Assembly: GCF_016806835.2 (NCBI RefSeq)
Contig: NZ_CP086111.1
Coordinates: 1,223,001-1,287,000 of the forward strand
Direction of reading: 5' to 3'
Source: Skermanella rosea
GTDB taxonomy: Bacteria > Pseudomonadota > Alphaproteobacteria > Azospirillales > Azospirillaceae
DNA: 64,000 bases
Positions within the stretch are counted from its first letter, which is position 1. Each line of letters opens with the position of its first letter. The notes beneath the pieces were generated by a model. It worked only from the letters and a program-made list of their open reading frames with translations, searched no databases and had not been told where the DNA came from. A program made the translations under genes and the position numbers. Positions 1 to 8,084 of this stretch are shown here, piece after piece.

Positions 1-1
1 G

Positions 2-859
2 CATGCGCTGGCCCAGGCGGGGCACCGCGCCTCCAACACCGTCGGCGCCGCGACCCTGGACGCCTTCACCCCGCGGACCGAGTCCCCCGCCTTCGCGCAG
101 GCGCCGTCCCGGTTCGATTTCCAGTACGCGCCCGCCGGCGCCCGATCGTCCCACATACCCCGCGACCTGGCCGAAGCGGTGTCATCCTTCCAGGCGCCGC
201 TGACCGGCTTCGCCTCCCAGCCCTCGGCCCGGCCGGCGACCGCGATGGCATTCGCAGCGGAGCAGGCCCCGCCGCCCGACCATCCCCTGGGTGCCGCGCG
301 GGCGCAGCTCCACAACACCTACATCGTGGCCCAGACCGGCGACGGCATCGTGATCGTGGACCAGCACGCCGCCCACGAGCGGCTGGTCTACGAGCGGGTC
401 AAGCAGGCGCTGGTCGACGGCGGCGTCAAGCGCCAGGGCCTGCTGATCCCCGAGGTGGTCGAACTGGACGAGCCCTCCGCCGCCCGGCTGGTGGCGCGGG
501 CCGACGAGCTGGCCGAGCTCGGCCTCGTGCTGGAGCCGTTCGGCGACGGCTGCGTGGTGGTTCGCGAGTTCCCGGCCCTGCTCGGCAAGGCCGACATCAA
601 GGGCCTCGTGCGGGACCTCGCCGACGAACTGGCCGAACTGGGCGACGCCCTGAGCCTGCGCGAACGTCTCGACGCGGTCTGCTCGACCATGGCCTGCCAC
701 GGCTCCGTCCGCGCCGGCCGCAGCCTGAACCAGGACGAGATGAACGCCCTCCTGCGCCAGATGGAGGCCACGCCCCACAGCGGCCAGTGCAACCACGGCC
801 GCCCGACCTACGTGGAGCTGAAGCTGTCCGACATCGAGCGGCTGTTCGGCCGGCGGTAG
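2..859 (+). CDS. mutL: DNA mismatch repair protein MutL (C-terminal part, 5' end outside window)
   Basis: The frame is open from base 2, so this is the last 285 codons of a longer gene. It covers the linker (Pro/Ala-rich, about residues 1-90 of the fragment) and the C-terminal dimerisation/endonuclease domain. The fragment contains [12 protein letters not shown], which fits the DQHA(x)2E(x)4E metal-binding motif of MutL proteins with nicking activity. It also has CNHGRP and a terminal FGR, matching the other C-terminal endonuclease motifs. MutL links MutS mismatch recognition to downstream repair. The gene converges on the DUF389 gene. The family call is firm; the N-terminal ATPase half cannot be seen. 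Confidence 0.95.
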   Translation, partial: HALAQAGHRASNTVGAATLDAFTPRTESPAFAQAPSRFDFQYAPAGARSSHIPRDLAEAVSSFQAPLTGFASQPSARPATAMAFAAEQAPPPDHPLGAARAQLHNTYIVAQTGDGIVIVDQHAAHERLVYERVKQALVDGGVKRQGLLIPEVVELDEPSAARLVARADELAELGLVLEPFGDGCVVVREFPALLGKADIKGLVRDLADELAELGDALSLRERLDAVCSTMACHGSVRAGRSLNQDEMNALLRQMEATPHSGQCNHGRPTYVELKLSDIERLFGRR

Positions 860-924
860 GCCGCCATCGCCAGTGCTGCGGCCCGACGCCTGGACCTCGT
901 CGAAACCACCGGGCAGGCCCCTGA

Positions 925-1857
925 TCAGCTCGGCCCGACGCGCTTGCGCCGATGCAGCAGCCGCTTCTTGGCGGCGAGGGTGATCCCGCCGGCCGAGAGA
1001 ACGCAGAAGGCCTCGACAGCCCAACGCCCCAGGGCATCGATCGCGAGTTCGACATTGCCCGAGCCGAGCCCCATGCCGACCAGCGCCATGCTCGGCACCA
1101 GCGCAAGGGCGATCATGACGCCCGTGGCGAAGACGGTCTGCCGCGAAGACGTGATGACGCCGCCCGCGATCCCGGCGATCAGCGAGGTCGCGACCCCTGT
1201 CGCCTCGACCTTCGACCAGTAGTTCACCCAGTGCAGGCTGGTCAGGTCGGAGACCGTGTTCTCGTGCAGCGCCAGGGCGAGGGCCATGCCGAGCGCCGCC
1301 CCGAACGCCAGCAGAAGGTATCCCGCGACGGTCGACTTGATCCCCGCCATCATTCCGCCGCGATGCCCGAGCGCTCCGAAGGCGATGCGCAGCAAGGGCG
1401 CGAAACCCGGTGCGATCAGCATCGCTCCGATCACGACATGGAGGGTGTCCGTGACCAGCCCGAACGCGGCGACGGCTCCGGACAGGGTCATGAGGAGAAG
1501 ATAGTTGATGGAGAGGTTCGACTCCCGCCGCAACAGCGACCCGACCTCCTCCCAGATCGCCTCGTTCCCCTCCTCGTCGAGGGGGCGCGCGTCGCCGGAC
1601 GAGATCACCACCGAAGGCTCGCTGACCGTGACCGATCCTGCCTCCAGCACTCCCATGGCATCCAGGAGCCTGATCACGTCGAGGGCGGCATTGTTGGTCA
1701 GGTCCACGGTCAGGACGTCGTCGTCGGACCCCATGGCGGCGCCTCGGTGCAGAGTGACGCTCGCGATCCCGGGCTGGTCCCGCAGGCGTTCGGCTATGCG
1801 GTTCCGCGTGCCTGGCGAGGTCGTGATGGTGATCGTGCGGGGCAATGTGCCCTCCAT
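925..1857 (-). CDS. DUF389 (TIGR00341-like) integral membrane protein
   Basis: The 310-residue protein has a soluble N-terminal region of about 120 residues, then several hydrophobic segments. One of these contains VIGAMLIAPGFAPLLR, characteristic of DUF389 membrane proteins. About five or six membrane helices can be counted between residues 120 and 300, followed by a basic tail. Function in this family is not established. The gene converges on mutL with a 65-bp gap and has no partner on its own strand. The start at 1857 (MEGTLPRTI) leaves a complete N-terminal domain. Confidence 0.8.
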   Translation of the reverse strand: MEGTLPRTITITTSPGTRNRIAERLRDQPGIASVTLHRGAAMGSDDDVLTVDLTNNAALDVIRLLDAMGVLEAGSVTVSEPSVVISSGDARPLDEEGNEAIWEEVGSLLRRESNLSINYLLLMTLSGAVAAFGLVTDTLHVVIGAMLIAPGFAPLLRIAFGALGHRGGMMAGIKSTVAGYLLLAFGAALGMALALALHENTVSDLTSLHWVNYWSKVEATGVATSLIAGIAGGVITSSRQTVFATGVMIALALVPSMALVGMGLGSGNVELAIDALGRWAVEAFCVLSAGGITLAAKKRLLHRRKRVGPS

Positions 1858-1993
1858 GCATCGGGGACGGGGTGACCCCTAAACCGGCGGAGAGGCGTGT
1901 CGGGCACGTCGAAGAGTGGCCGGAAATTCCATCATCACGTCGGCCCGCTTCCGGCCTGCCTTGAACGAGGCCGGCATTGAACAAAGAAGATTG

Positions 1994-2066
1994 GCCACAG
2001 ATCCACGCAGATGGGCGCAGATAAGTAATTCATAAATATCTGTGTTAATCTGCGTGTATCTGCGGC
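1994..2066. repeat. Large imperfect dyad built of CAGAT units at 10-bp spacing
   Basis: CAGAT starts at 1998, 2008 and 2018, and the complementary ATCTG starts at 2038, 2048 and 2058. The arms are symmetric about 2030. The outer GCC (1994-1996) pairs with GGC (2064-2066). The centre is AT-rich, unlike the surrounding high-GC DNA. The 10-bp period places each unit on the same helix face. It could be a protein-binding array, a structured RNA or a small mobile palindromic element; nothing here decides which. Confidence 0.7.
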
Positions 2067-2116
2067 TAAATAAAGATGCCTGCCCTGAACGACCCTGTAC
2101 CGGGAGAAAGGGATTC

Positions 2117-2186
2117 TGCCACAGATTACAGTGATATACCCAGATGATCCGGTCCGTATCTATGTCCATCGCCGTAATCTGTGGCA
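2117..2186. repeat. Second dyad with 13-bp perfect arms (TGCCACAGATTAC)
   Basis: TGCCACAGATTAC at 2117-2129 is repeated in inverted orientation at 2174-2186. An inner CAGAT at 2141-2145 faces ATCTA at 2158-2162, in register with the same dyad axis (about 2151.5). It shares the GCCACAGAT start of the neighbouring dyad at 1994-2066, so the two look like members of one element family. It lies about 200 bp upstream of the TIR-NLR gene. Confidence 0.7.
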
Positions 2187-2381
2187 AAAACCTGAATCAC
2201 GCTTGCGTCCCTCCCACTATCCCAGCCGGCGGTCGATGGCGAAACGGGCCTTGGAGTTCCCGCGCGTGTCGGATCATGTGCATTTTTGGGAACGGCTTCG
2301 CGCAATAATGCTCCCCATACGGTTCCCCCGCTGCTATCCTGCCCGCAATGGTTGACAATGCTGTTCCGGGCGGGGCGGTCG

Positions 2382-4838
2382 ATGGGCTGGGACTACGACA
2401 TCTTCTTCAGCTACGCCCACGCCGACGGCAAGGCGGCGTTGCCGGTCATCGAGGCACTGCGGGCGCGGAACCTCCGCGTCTTCCACGACGACCGGGAGAT
2501 CACGGACGGCGAGTCCATCGTCCGGCGGATCGTGGAGGGGCTGGGCCGCGCGCGGATGCTGGTGGCCTGGTACTCGTCCACATACCCGACCCGCCGCGCC
2601 TGCCAGTGGGAGCTGACCTCCGCCCTGATCGCCGCCCGGCACGAGTTCCCCGACGGCAGGACGGTCGAGCGCCGCATCCTGGCGCTGAACCCGGAAGCGG
2701 GCACCGGGCAACTCCATCCGGCCGACATCCTGGCGAACAAATACGTCGATGCGCGCGGCGTCCCGGCGGAGGAACTGGCCACCCGGGCCGCTGCCCTGCT
2801 GGACGGGCTGGCCGGCAGCTTCGGCGAGATCCGGACCCTCGGCGGCCCGCGCTGGTACGGCGGCAACCCGCGCGCCGCGTCCAGCCGGTTCGTCGGACGC
2901 TTCCCCGACATGTGGCGGATCGACGAGCGCCTGTCGAAGAACAGGATCGCGCTGATCACCGGCGAAAGCGTCGGGCTGGTCCAGGTGCAGGGCATGGGCG
3001 GCATCGGCAAGACCCTGCTGGCGGAGGAATACGCCCGGCGCTTCTGCGCCGCATATCCCGGCGGCATCTTCTGGCTCAACGCCGCCCAGGGGCAGGACCT
3101 GGGCGCGCAGCGGCAGGGCTTCGCCGGAAACCTCGGCATCGCCACCGCCGGCCTCGGGCCGGAGGCGGTGGCGGGCGCGCTGAAGGAGAAACTGGCCGAC
3201 CTGGACGGCTACCTGTGGATCGTGGACGACCTGCCGCCGAACGCCGGCTCGGCCGACCTGAACGCCTGGAGCGCTCCGACCGCCAACGGCGCCACCCTGG
3301 TCACCACCCGCGGCACCGGGCTGGGCGACGCGGGCTTCGTCCACCGGCTGGGACTACTGTCGGACACGGAAGCCTACGAACTCCTGACCGGCCGCCGGCC
3401 CCCGCGCACCGACGCCAAGCGGGCAGCGCGGGAGATCCTTGACCTCCTGGGCAACCACGCCCTGGCGGTCGATGTGGCGGGTGCCGCCGTCGAGATGCTG
3501 GGCTACGCGGGCTTCCGCGACCGGCTGCGCAATCCCGCCGAGGACGCGACGGAACTCGCCGCCGAACTGGCCGACGACCTGCCGACCGACCATGCCCGGC
3601 AGATCGCGGCCACCCTGCTGGACAGCATCGACCGGCTGGACGCGGCGGGCCTGCGCTTCCTGCACCTCGCCGCCCTGCTGGCCCCGGCGCCGATCCCCCT
3701 GTCTCTGGCAGCGGATGTCTTCGCCCGGCTGCCGGGCGGCGCTGACGGCTTGGCCGAAGCCGCCCGAGCCGTCAAGGCGGCCACGCGTGAAGCCCTGGCC
3801 GAACACATTCCGGGCGACGGGGAGGATGACGGCGACGCCGTCTCGGTCCACGTGCTGGTCAGCCGCACCCTGCGCTTCCACAAGGGCGAGCCGCCGCCCG
3901 CCATGCGCGACGCCGCCGTGGCGGCGCTGACCGAGGCGATGCGGCAGGCCAAAGACATTCGCACCCATGCCGCCCTGCTGCCCCTGGTCCCCCACGCACG
4001 CGCCCTGACTGAAGACCTGCCGGAAGCCCCGGCAGCCACGCTCCTGGTGTGGCTTGGAAACTTCAACCGTGCACGGGGAGCCTACGCCGACGCGGCGGCG
4101 GACTTCCGCCGAACAGTCGAAGCCGGGAAACGCCTGCTGGGCAACGAGCATCCCAGCACCCTGACCAGCATGAGCAATCTGGCCGAAATGCTGGGGGCAC
4201 AGGGCGACCACGGCGGCGCCCGAGCGCTCCAGGAGCAGGAGCTGGCGCTCAGCCGCCGGGTGCAGGGCGACGAGCATCCCGGCACCCTGACCAGCATGAA
4301 CAATCTGGCCTCAACGCTCTGGGCACAGGGCGACCACGGCGGCGCCCAGGCGCTGCTGGAGCAGGTGCTGGCGCTCAGCCGCCGAGTGCTGGGCGACGAG
4401 CATCCCCACACCCTGACCAGCATGAACAATCTGGCCGCAACGCTCCGGGCACAGGGCGACCACGGTGGCGCCCGGGCGCTCCAGGAGCAGGTGCTGGCGC
4501 TCAGCCGCCGGGTGCTGAGCGACGAGCATCCCCACACCCTGACCAGCATGAACAATCTGGCCGCAACGCTCCGGGCACAGGGCGACCACGACGGCGCCCG
4601 GGCGCTCCACGAGCAGGTGCTGGCGCTCCGCCGCCGGGTGCAGGGCGACGAGCATCCCGACACCCTCGGCAGCATAAGCAATCTTGCCCGAACGCTCCTG
4701 CATCTCGGTGATGCCCAGGGAGCGCGAGCGCTGGCAGCCGAGGCGTTGCCGGTCGCGTTGCGGAAGTACGGGCGTGCGCCCGAGCTTTCGCGAGCCTTGA
4801 TCGCCTTGGCCGAGCATCTCGGCGTGCCCGTGCCGTAG
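2382..4838 (+). CDS. TIR / NB-ARC-like NTPase / TPR repeat protein (bacterial NLR-type, putative defence protein)
   Basis: The 818-residue protein has three parts. Residues 1 to about 130 form a TIR domain starting DYDIFFSYAHADG; E77, in ACQWEL, sits where NAD-cleaving TIR domains carry the catalytic glutamate. Next comes a STAND/NB-ARC-like NTPase with P-loop GMGGIGKT (204-211) and Walker B YLWIVDD (277-283). The C-terminus carries tetratricopeptide repeats of the kinesin-light-chain type, with five 42-residue units at about 587-796. In known TIR-NLR proteins the repeats sense a trigger, the NTPase oligomerises and the TIR domain degrades NAD+; that role here is inference. The start at 2382 places the TIR core at the N-terminus; an in-frame ATG at 2358 is an alternative. 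It stands alone between dyads and an IS630 element. Confidence 0.85.
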   Translation: MGWDYDIFFSYAHADGKAALPVIEALRARNLRVFHDDREITDGESIVRRIVEGLGRARMLVAWYSSTYPTRRACQWELTSALIAARHEFPDGRTVERRILALNPEAGTGQLHPADILANKYVDARGVPAEELATRAAALLDGLAGSFGEIRTLGGPRWYGGNPRAASSRFVGRFPDMWRIDERLSKNRIALITGESVGLVQVQGMGGIGKTLLAEEYARRFCAAYPGGIFWLNAAQGQDLGAQRQGFAGNLGIATAGLGPEAVAGALKEKLADLDGYLWIVDDLPPNAGSADLNAWSAPTANGATLVTTRGTGLGDAGFVHRLGLLSDTEAYELLTGRRPPRTDAKRAAREILDLLGNHALAVDVAGAAVEMLGYAGFRDRLRNPAEDATELAAELADDLPTDHARQIAATLLDSIDRLDAAGLRFLHLAALLAPAPIPLSLAADVFARLPGGADGLAEAARAVKAATREALAEHIPGDGEDDGDAVSVHVLVSRTLRFHKGEPPPAMRDAAVAALTEAMRQAKDIRTHAALLPLVPHARALTEDLPEAPAATLLVWLGNFNRARGAYADAAADFRRTVEAGKRLLGNEHPSTLTSMSNLAEMLGAQGDHGGARALQEQELALSRRVQGDEHPGTLTSMNNLASTLWAQGDHGGAQALLEQVLALSRRVLGDEHPHTLTSMNNLAATLRAQGDHGGARALQEQVLALSRRVLSDEHPHTLTSMNNLAATLRAQGDHDGARALHEQVLALRRRVQGDEHPDTLGSISNLARTLLHLGDAQGARALAAEALPVALRKYGRAPELSRALIALAEHLGVPVP
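4140..4769 (+). repeat. Five tandem 126-bp units encoding TPR repeats
   Basis: The units start at 4140, 4266, 4392, 4518 and 4644, and each encodes 42 residues beginning (G/S)(N/D)EHP. The middle units, especially those at 4392 and 4518, are almost identical at DNA level, while the first and last have drifted. This suggests recent unit duplication or gene conversion, and likely copy-number variation between strains. Confidence 0.85.
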
Positions 4839-4936
4839 TCCGCCGTCCTGCGCGGATCTTCGGACGGGAGCCGCCGAGTCTGCGTTCGGCAGGACCGCCC
4901 CGGCCAAAAAATGCGGGCCAACAATCAGTTGCTCAA

Positions 4937-5003
4937 CCGTAGGTCGGGTAAAGCGAAGCGGCACCCGACAAAGCCGGAGCGTTGCTGTCGGCTGCCGCTT
5001 CGC
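4937..5003. repeat. REP-like palindromic element, upstream copy
   Basis: The element starts CCGTAGGTCGGGTAAAGCG and carries GCGAAGCGGCA, which is inverted as TGCCGCTTCGC at 4993-5003, so the whole can fold back on itself. The second half (4979-5003) recurs exactly at 6293-6317 on the far side of the IS630 element. This resembles extragenic REP/BIME-type repeats. The rest of 4839-5042 shows nothing else. Confidence 0.65.
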
Positions 5004-5134
5004 GATGAAAAAACTACCGGTTAGCCAAGGCGCTGTCTTATACCAACGGCATTGAAAAGAGACTCGCTGATTGAGGATTCCCCTGAAGGATGAAATGTGA
5101 TTCGCTGCGCTCATTGACTTGGAGAGATTTAGCA

Positions 5135-6219
5135 ATGGGAACGGCGGTTGCGATCACGCGACGGGATTTGAGCGCGAGCGACCTGCGTTGTCGGGCGCAA
5201 CGAGCGGGAAGCATCGAAGCGGCCCGGCGTATGTTGGCCCTTGCCTTGGTCTTGGACGGACGGCCTCGGATGGAGGCGGCCCGGACTTGCGGCATGGACC
5301 GTCAAACGCTGTGCGACTGGGTTCACCGCTACAATGCCGAAGGGGTTCGGGGCTTGTCCGATCGCAAGCCTCCTGGGGGCATCCCGAAGCTCACGGCCGG
5401 GCAGGAGGCGGAAGTGGCGGAGTGGGTTCGTGCCGGCCCCGATGTGGCGGAGGATGGCGTGATCCGGTGGCGCCGGAAGGATCTGGCGGCGCGCATCGAG
5501 CGGCGGTTCGGGGTCGTGCTGGCCGAGCGCAGCGTCGGCGCGTTGCTCAAGCGCCTGGCTTTCCGGCACGTGTCGGTTCGGCCCGTGCATCCGCAACAGG
5601 ACGCGCAAGCCCTTGAAGCGCATAAAAAAACTTCGCCGCCCTGATAGTCAGGGCAGTACCCGAGGCGGCCAGGAGCAAGCCGGTCGAGGTATGGTGGCAG
5701 GATGGGGCGGAGGGGCCCCATGCCCGTGTCGGCCAGCAAGGCACCTTGACCTATGTCTGGGCCGATCACGGCAGCCGGCCGCGCGTGGCGCGCGACCTGC
5801 GCTATGAATGGACCTACCTGTTCGGGGCCGTCTGTCCCGCCCGGGACGTCGGTGCCGCTCTCGTCCTGCCCCGGGTCAACATCGACGCCATGAACCTGCA
5901 TCTGGCCGAAATCGGCCGGCACGTCGCCAGCGGTCACCATGCGGTAGTGGTGCTCGATGGTGCCGGCTGGCACAAGCCGGGCGACAAGCTGAAGGTGCCG
6001 GACAACATCAGCCTGCTCCATCTGCCGCCCTACTGTCCGGAACTCAATCCGGTTGAGAACATCTGGCAGTTCCTCCGCCAGAACTATCTCAGTCATCGCG
6101 TCTTCGACTCATATGAAGCCATCGTCGATGCCTGCTGCAAGGCTTGGACGGCTCTCACAAGTACTCCGCAGCGCATCCGATCCATCGCAACCAGATCATG
6201 GGCGAAGGTCGATGTCTAA
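5135..6219 (+). CDS. IS630 transposase, two frames joined by -1 frameshift
   Basis: Frame A (5135-5644) encodes an N-terminal helix-turn-helix region (about residues 20-110) and stops at TGA 5642-5644. The catalytic part continues in the -1 frame up to 6219. The frames join at a run of seven A (5624-5630). After the shift the protein reads through KNFAALIVRAVPE into the catalytic domain with VWWQD, VVVLDGAGWH and PPYCPELNPVENIW, the DDE triad and usual spacing. The fused product would be about 361 residues, normal for the family. A hairpin at 5639-5653 lies 8 nt after the A run. Programmed frameshifting is likely, but a decay mutation cannot be excluded. The start has GGAGAGA upstream. Confidence 0.85.
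5624..5653 (+). promoter_or_regulatory. Candidate -1 frameshift signal (A7 slip run plus hairpin)
   Basis: Seven A residues at 5624-5630 are followed after 8 nt by CCCTGA-TAG-TCAGGG (5639-5653), a perfect 6-bp stem with a 3-nt loop. The zero-frame stop lies inside the stem. Slip run, spacer and hairpin is the usual layout of programmed -1 frameshifting in insertion sequences. The phase is not the textbook X XXY YYZ heptamer, so slippage of a single AAA codon is more likely. Confidence 0.55.
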
Positions 6220-6230
6220 TGCCGTTGGTA

Positions 6231-6899
6231 TTATGTGGAGGGGCGGCGTCCCGCCGCCCATGGTGCGCGGGACGCGCACCCTCCCAGGCGGCGCGTTGCT
6301 GTCGGCTGCCGCTTCGCTGTAGCCGACCTACGGAGTACCGAGCGTGCCATGCCTCTACTTGGCCGGTCCTTATCAAACGATCGCCGATCGCCCGGCGGCA
6401 CAGCGCGGACCAACCTGCCGCGGCACGCTCCAGGAAATCATTCCTTCACGAGTTCCCGCTATGCTTCGGCGTGCGCCCCGCGCCGGATCTTTTCATCGTG
6501 AATACGAACCCCAACGCGGGCGGCATCGCGGCACCGCGCCGGAAGCCCCCGTGGCCGGCCCGGCGAACCGGAAGCACGCGCCCCGCCGCGTCGTTTGTTG
6601 ACATTCGCGTACATTCCCCGGGGGAGGGGGCAGGCCGCCGTCGCGCCGTTCCCCGCCTCCCGCCCCCGAGGATGTAGACGAATCATGACATCCGCCCCGG
6701 TTCACACCCACTTCCGCCAACCCCCGCCGCGCCGGGTCCGGCACCGGCGCCTGCAACCACACCAGGACCCCGCCGCGTCGTTTGCTGACATTCGCGTACA
6801 TTCCCCGGGGGGAGGGGCGAGCCGCCATCGCGCCTTCCCCCTCGCTCCGCCGCCGCCCCCCAGCCCCCCGATGCTGACGAATGCTGACATCCGCCCCCG
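6231..6899. other. Non-coding stretch with repeats only
   Basis: No convincing gene was found in these 669 bp. Apparent reading frames are Pro/Arg-rich without family features. Besides the REP-like copy and the tandem blocks, there is a GC-rich hairpin near 6241-6260 (GGGCGGCG facing CGCCGCCC). Confidence 0.55.
6293..6333. repeat. REP-like palindromic element, downstream copy (inverted)
   Basis: Read on the minus strand, this begins CCGTAGGTCGGCTACAGCG and follows the upstream copy at 4937 closely, differing at a few positions that keep the palindrome. The first 25 bases (6293-6317) are an exact direct repeat of 4979-5003. The two copies bracket the IS630 element. Confidence 0.65.
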
Positions 6900-6932
6900 T
6901 CAGATCCTATCCGCCAGCCCCCGCCGCGCCAG
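6581..6932. repeat. Decayed tandem duplication overlapping the 3' end of the FAH-family gene
   Basis: A 43-bp block at 6581-6623 recurs at 6768-6810 with one mismatch and includes TGACATTCGCGTACATTCC. A second block, GATG(T/C)(A/T)GACGAAT followed by TGACATCCGCCCC, lies at about 6671-6697 and 6870-6897. After it, CCGCC..CCCCCGCCGCGCC appears near 6714-6732 and 6911-6930. The last copy runs into the final codons of the gene at 6900. The offsets of 187 and 199 bp point to an old tandem duplication with indels. Confidence 0.65.
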
Positions 6933-8084
6933 GTTGGCGACCAACGCCCGCACGCCGAATTCCCATTTCGGCGCCTTGTCGCTCGTCGTCACCCGGTTGA
7001 CCAGGGCGCCCAGCTTCGGCGTCGCGATCCGCACCACGTCGCCCACCTTGTGGGTGAAGCCGGCGCCCGGTTCGTCGCGGTCTTCCACGGGAGCGAACAT
7101 GGTGCCCAGGAACAGCACGAAGCCGTCCGGGTACTGGTGGTTGGCGCCGATCGCCTGTTCGACCAGGTCCAGCGGGTCGCGGCTGATCTTCGCCATGTTG
7201 CTGCTGCCGGTCAGCGTGTAGCCCTCGGGGCCTTCCACCGTCATCGCCAGTTCGGCGCGCCGCACGTCGTCGATGCCGAAGGTGTCGTCGAACAGGCGGA
7301 TGAACGGGCCGATCGCGCAGGAGGCGTTGTTGTCCTTCGCCTTGCCCAGCAGAAGCGCGCTGCGGCCTTCCATGTCGCGCAGGTTCACGTCGTTGCCCAG
7401 CGTGGCGCCCACGGTCTTTCCGGCCGACGAGACCGCCAGCACGATCTCCGGCTCCGGGTTGTTCCAGGTGGAAGCCGCCAGGATGCCGATCTCCGCCCCG
7501 GTGCCGACCGAGGCCATGGGCTGGGTCTTCGTGAAGATCTCGGCGTCGGGGCCGATGCCCACTTCCAGGTACTGGGACCAGACGCCGCGCTCGATCAGCA
7601 GCTCCTTCAGCCGGGTGGCGCTGTCGGAGCCGGGCTGGATCTCCGACAGGTCGGTGCCCAGCGCGTCGATCATGGTCTTGCGCACCGCCTCGGCCTTGCC
7701 GGCGTCGCCCCGGGCCTGTTCCTCGATCACCCGCTCCAGCAGGCTCGCCACGAAGGTCACGCCGCTCGCCTTCACCGCCTGGAGGTCGATCGGGCACAGG
7801 AACCACGGCTTCGACGGGTCGCAGGAGTCGTGGGCGCTGTTGGCCAGGATCGCGGCAAGGTCGCCGATCCGCGGCAGGTCCGACGATTTCCGGACCAGCG
7901 CCGCCGGGTCGTCGGCGTCCAGCAGGGTGCTCATGGTCGGGGCCAGGGCGGTCAGGTCGTAGACGCCGTCCTCGCGCACCACGACCACGGCCGGGCCGGC
8001 ATCGAGCTGGACTCGGCCGACCAGGGTTCCGGCGCAGCCGTCTTCCGGCAGGCATGTCTCGGGATTCAGCAGAAGGCTATTCAC
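6900..8084 (-). CDS. Fumarylacetoacetate hydrolase (FAH) family protein
   Basis: The 394-residue protein has an FAH-type C-terminal domain. Acidic metal ligands are expected around NPEPEIVL and GNDVNLRDMEG, with the preceding N-terminal domain typical of the longer bacterial members. Enzymes of this fold hydrolyse or dehydrate 2-oxo acids, for example in sugar-acid or aromatic catabolism. The substrate cannot be read from sequence, and no pathway partner sits next to it. The stop codon lies inside a decayed tandem duplication. The start ATG at 8084 follows a GGAGG-like site (8090s). Confidence 0.8.
   Translation of the reverse strand: MNSLLLNPETCLPEDGCAGTLVGRVQLDAGPAVVVVREDGVYDLTALAPTMSTLLDADDPAALVRKSSDLPRIGDLAAILANSAHDSCDPSKPWFLCPIDLQAVKASGVTFVASLLERVIEEQARGDAGKAEAVRKTMIDALGTDLSEIQPGSDSATRLKELLIERGVWSQYLEVGIGPDAEIFTKTQPMASVGTGAEIGILAASTWNNPEPEIVLAVSSAGKTVGATLGNDVNLRDMEGRSALLLGKAKDNNASCAIGPFIRLFDDTFGIDDVRRAELAMTVEGPEGYTLTGSSNMAKISRDPLDLVEQAIGANHQYPDGFVLFLGTMFAPVEDRDEPGAGFTHKVGDVVRIATPKLGALVNRVTTSDKAPKWEFGVRALVANLARRGLADRI

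Larger units (their letters stand above)
1858..2381. other. Intergenic region with two dyads
   Basis: No convincing gene was found in these 524 bp. Besides the two dyads, the stretch is patchily AT-rich (roughly 2020-2080), which is unusual here and hints at acquired DNA. A promoter for the TIR-NLR gene must lie here, but no well-spaced -35/-10 pair was recognised. Confidence 0.5.
5043..6228 (+). mobile_element. IS630-family insertion sequence, 1186 bp
   Basis: The perfect 11-bp ends are CCAACGGCATT (5043-5053) and its inverted copy AATGCCGTTGG (6218-6228). Each is flanked by TA (5041-5042 and 6229-6230), matching the TA target duplication of this family. The element contains one transposase gene split into two frames. 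It has inserted between REP-like sequences downstream of the TIR-NLR gene. Both ends and the catalytic residues are intact, so it may still be active. Confidence 0.9.

Noticed and set aside
182-1984. A 600-codon minus-strand frame across mutL and the DUF389 gene
   Set aside because: It overlaps two well-supported genes and the translation is low-complexity.
1994-2066. CRISPR array suggested by the regular CAGAT units
   Set aside because: The units are 5 bp at 10-bp period with no spacers, and the two halves are inverted. No cas gene is near.
5090-5134. A longer start for the IS630 transposase at 5090
   Set aside because: The ATG at 5135 has GGAGAGA at proper distance, and the extra residues are not typical of the family.
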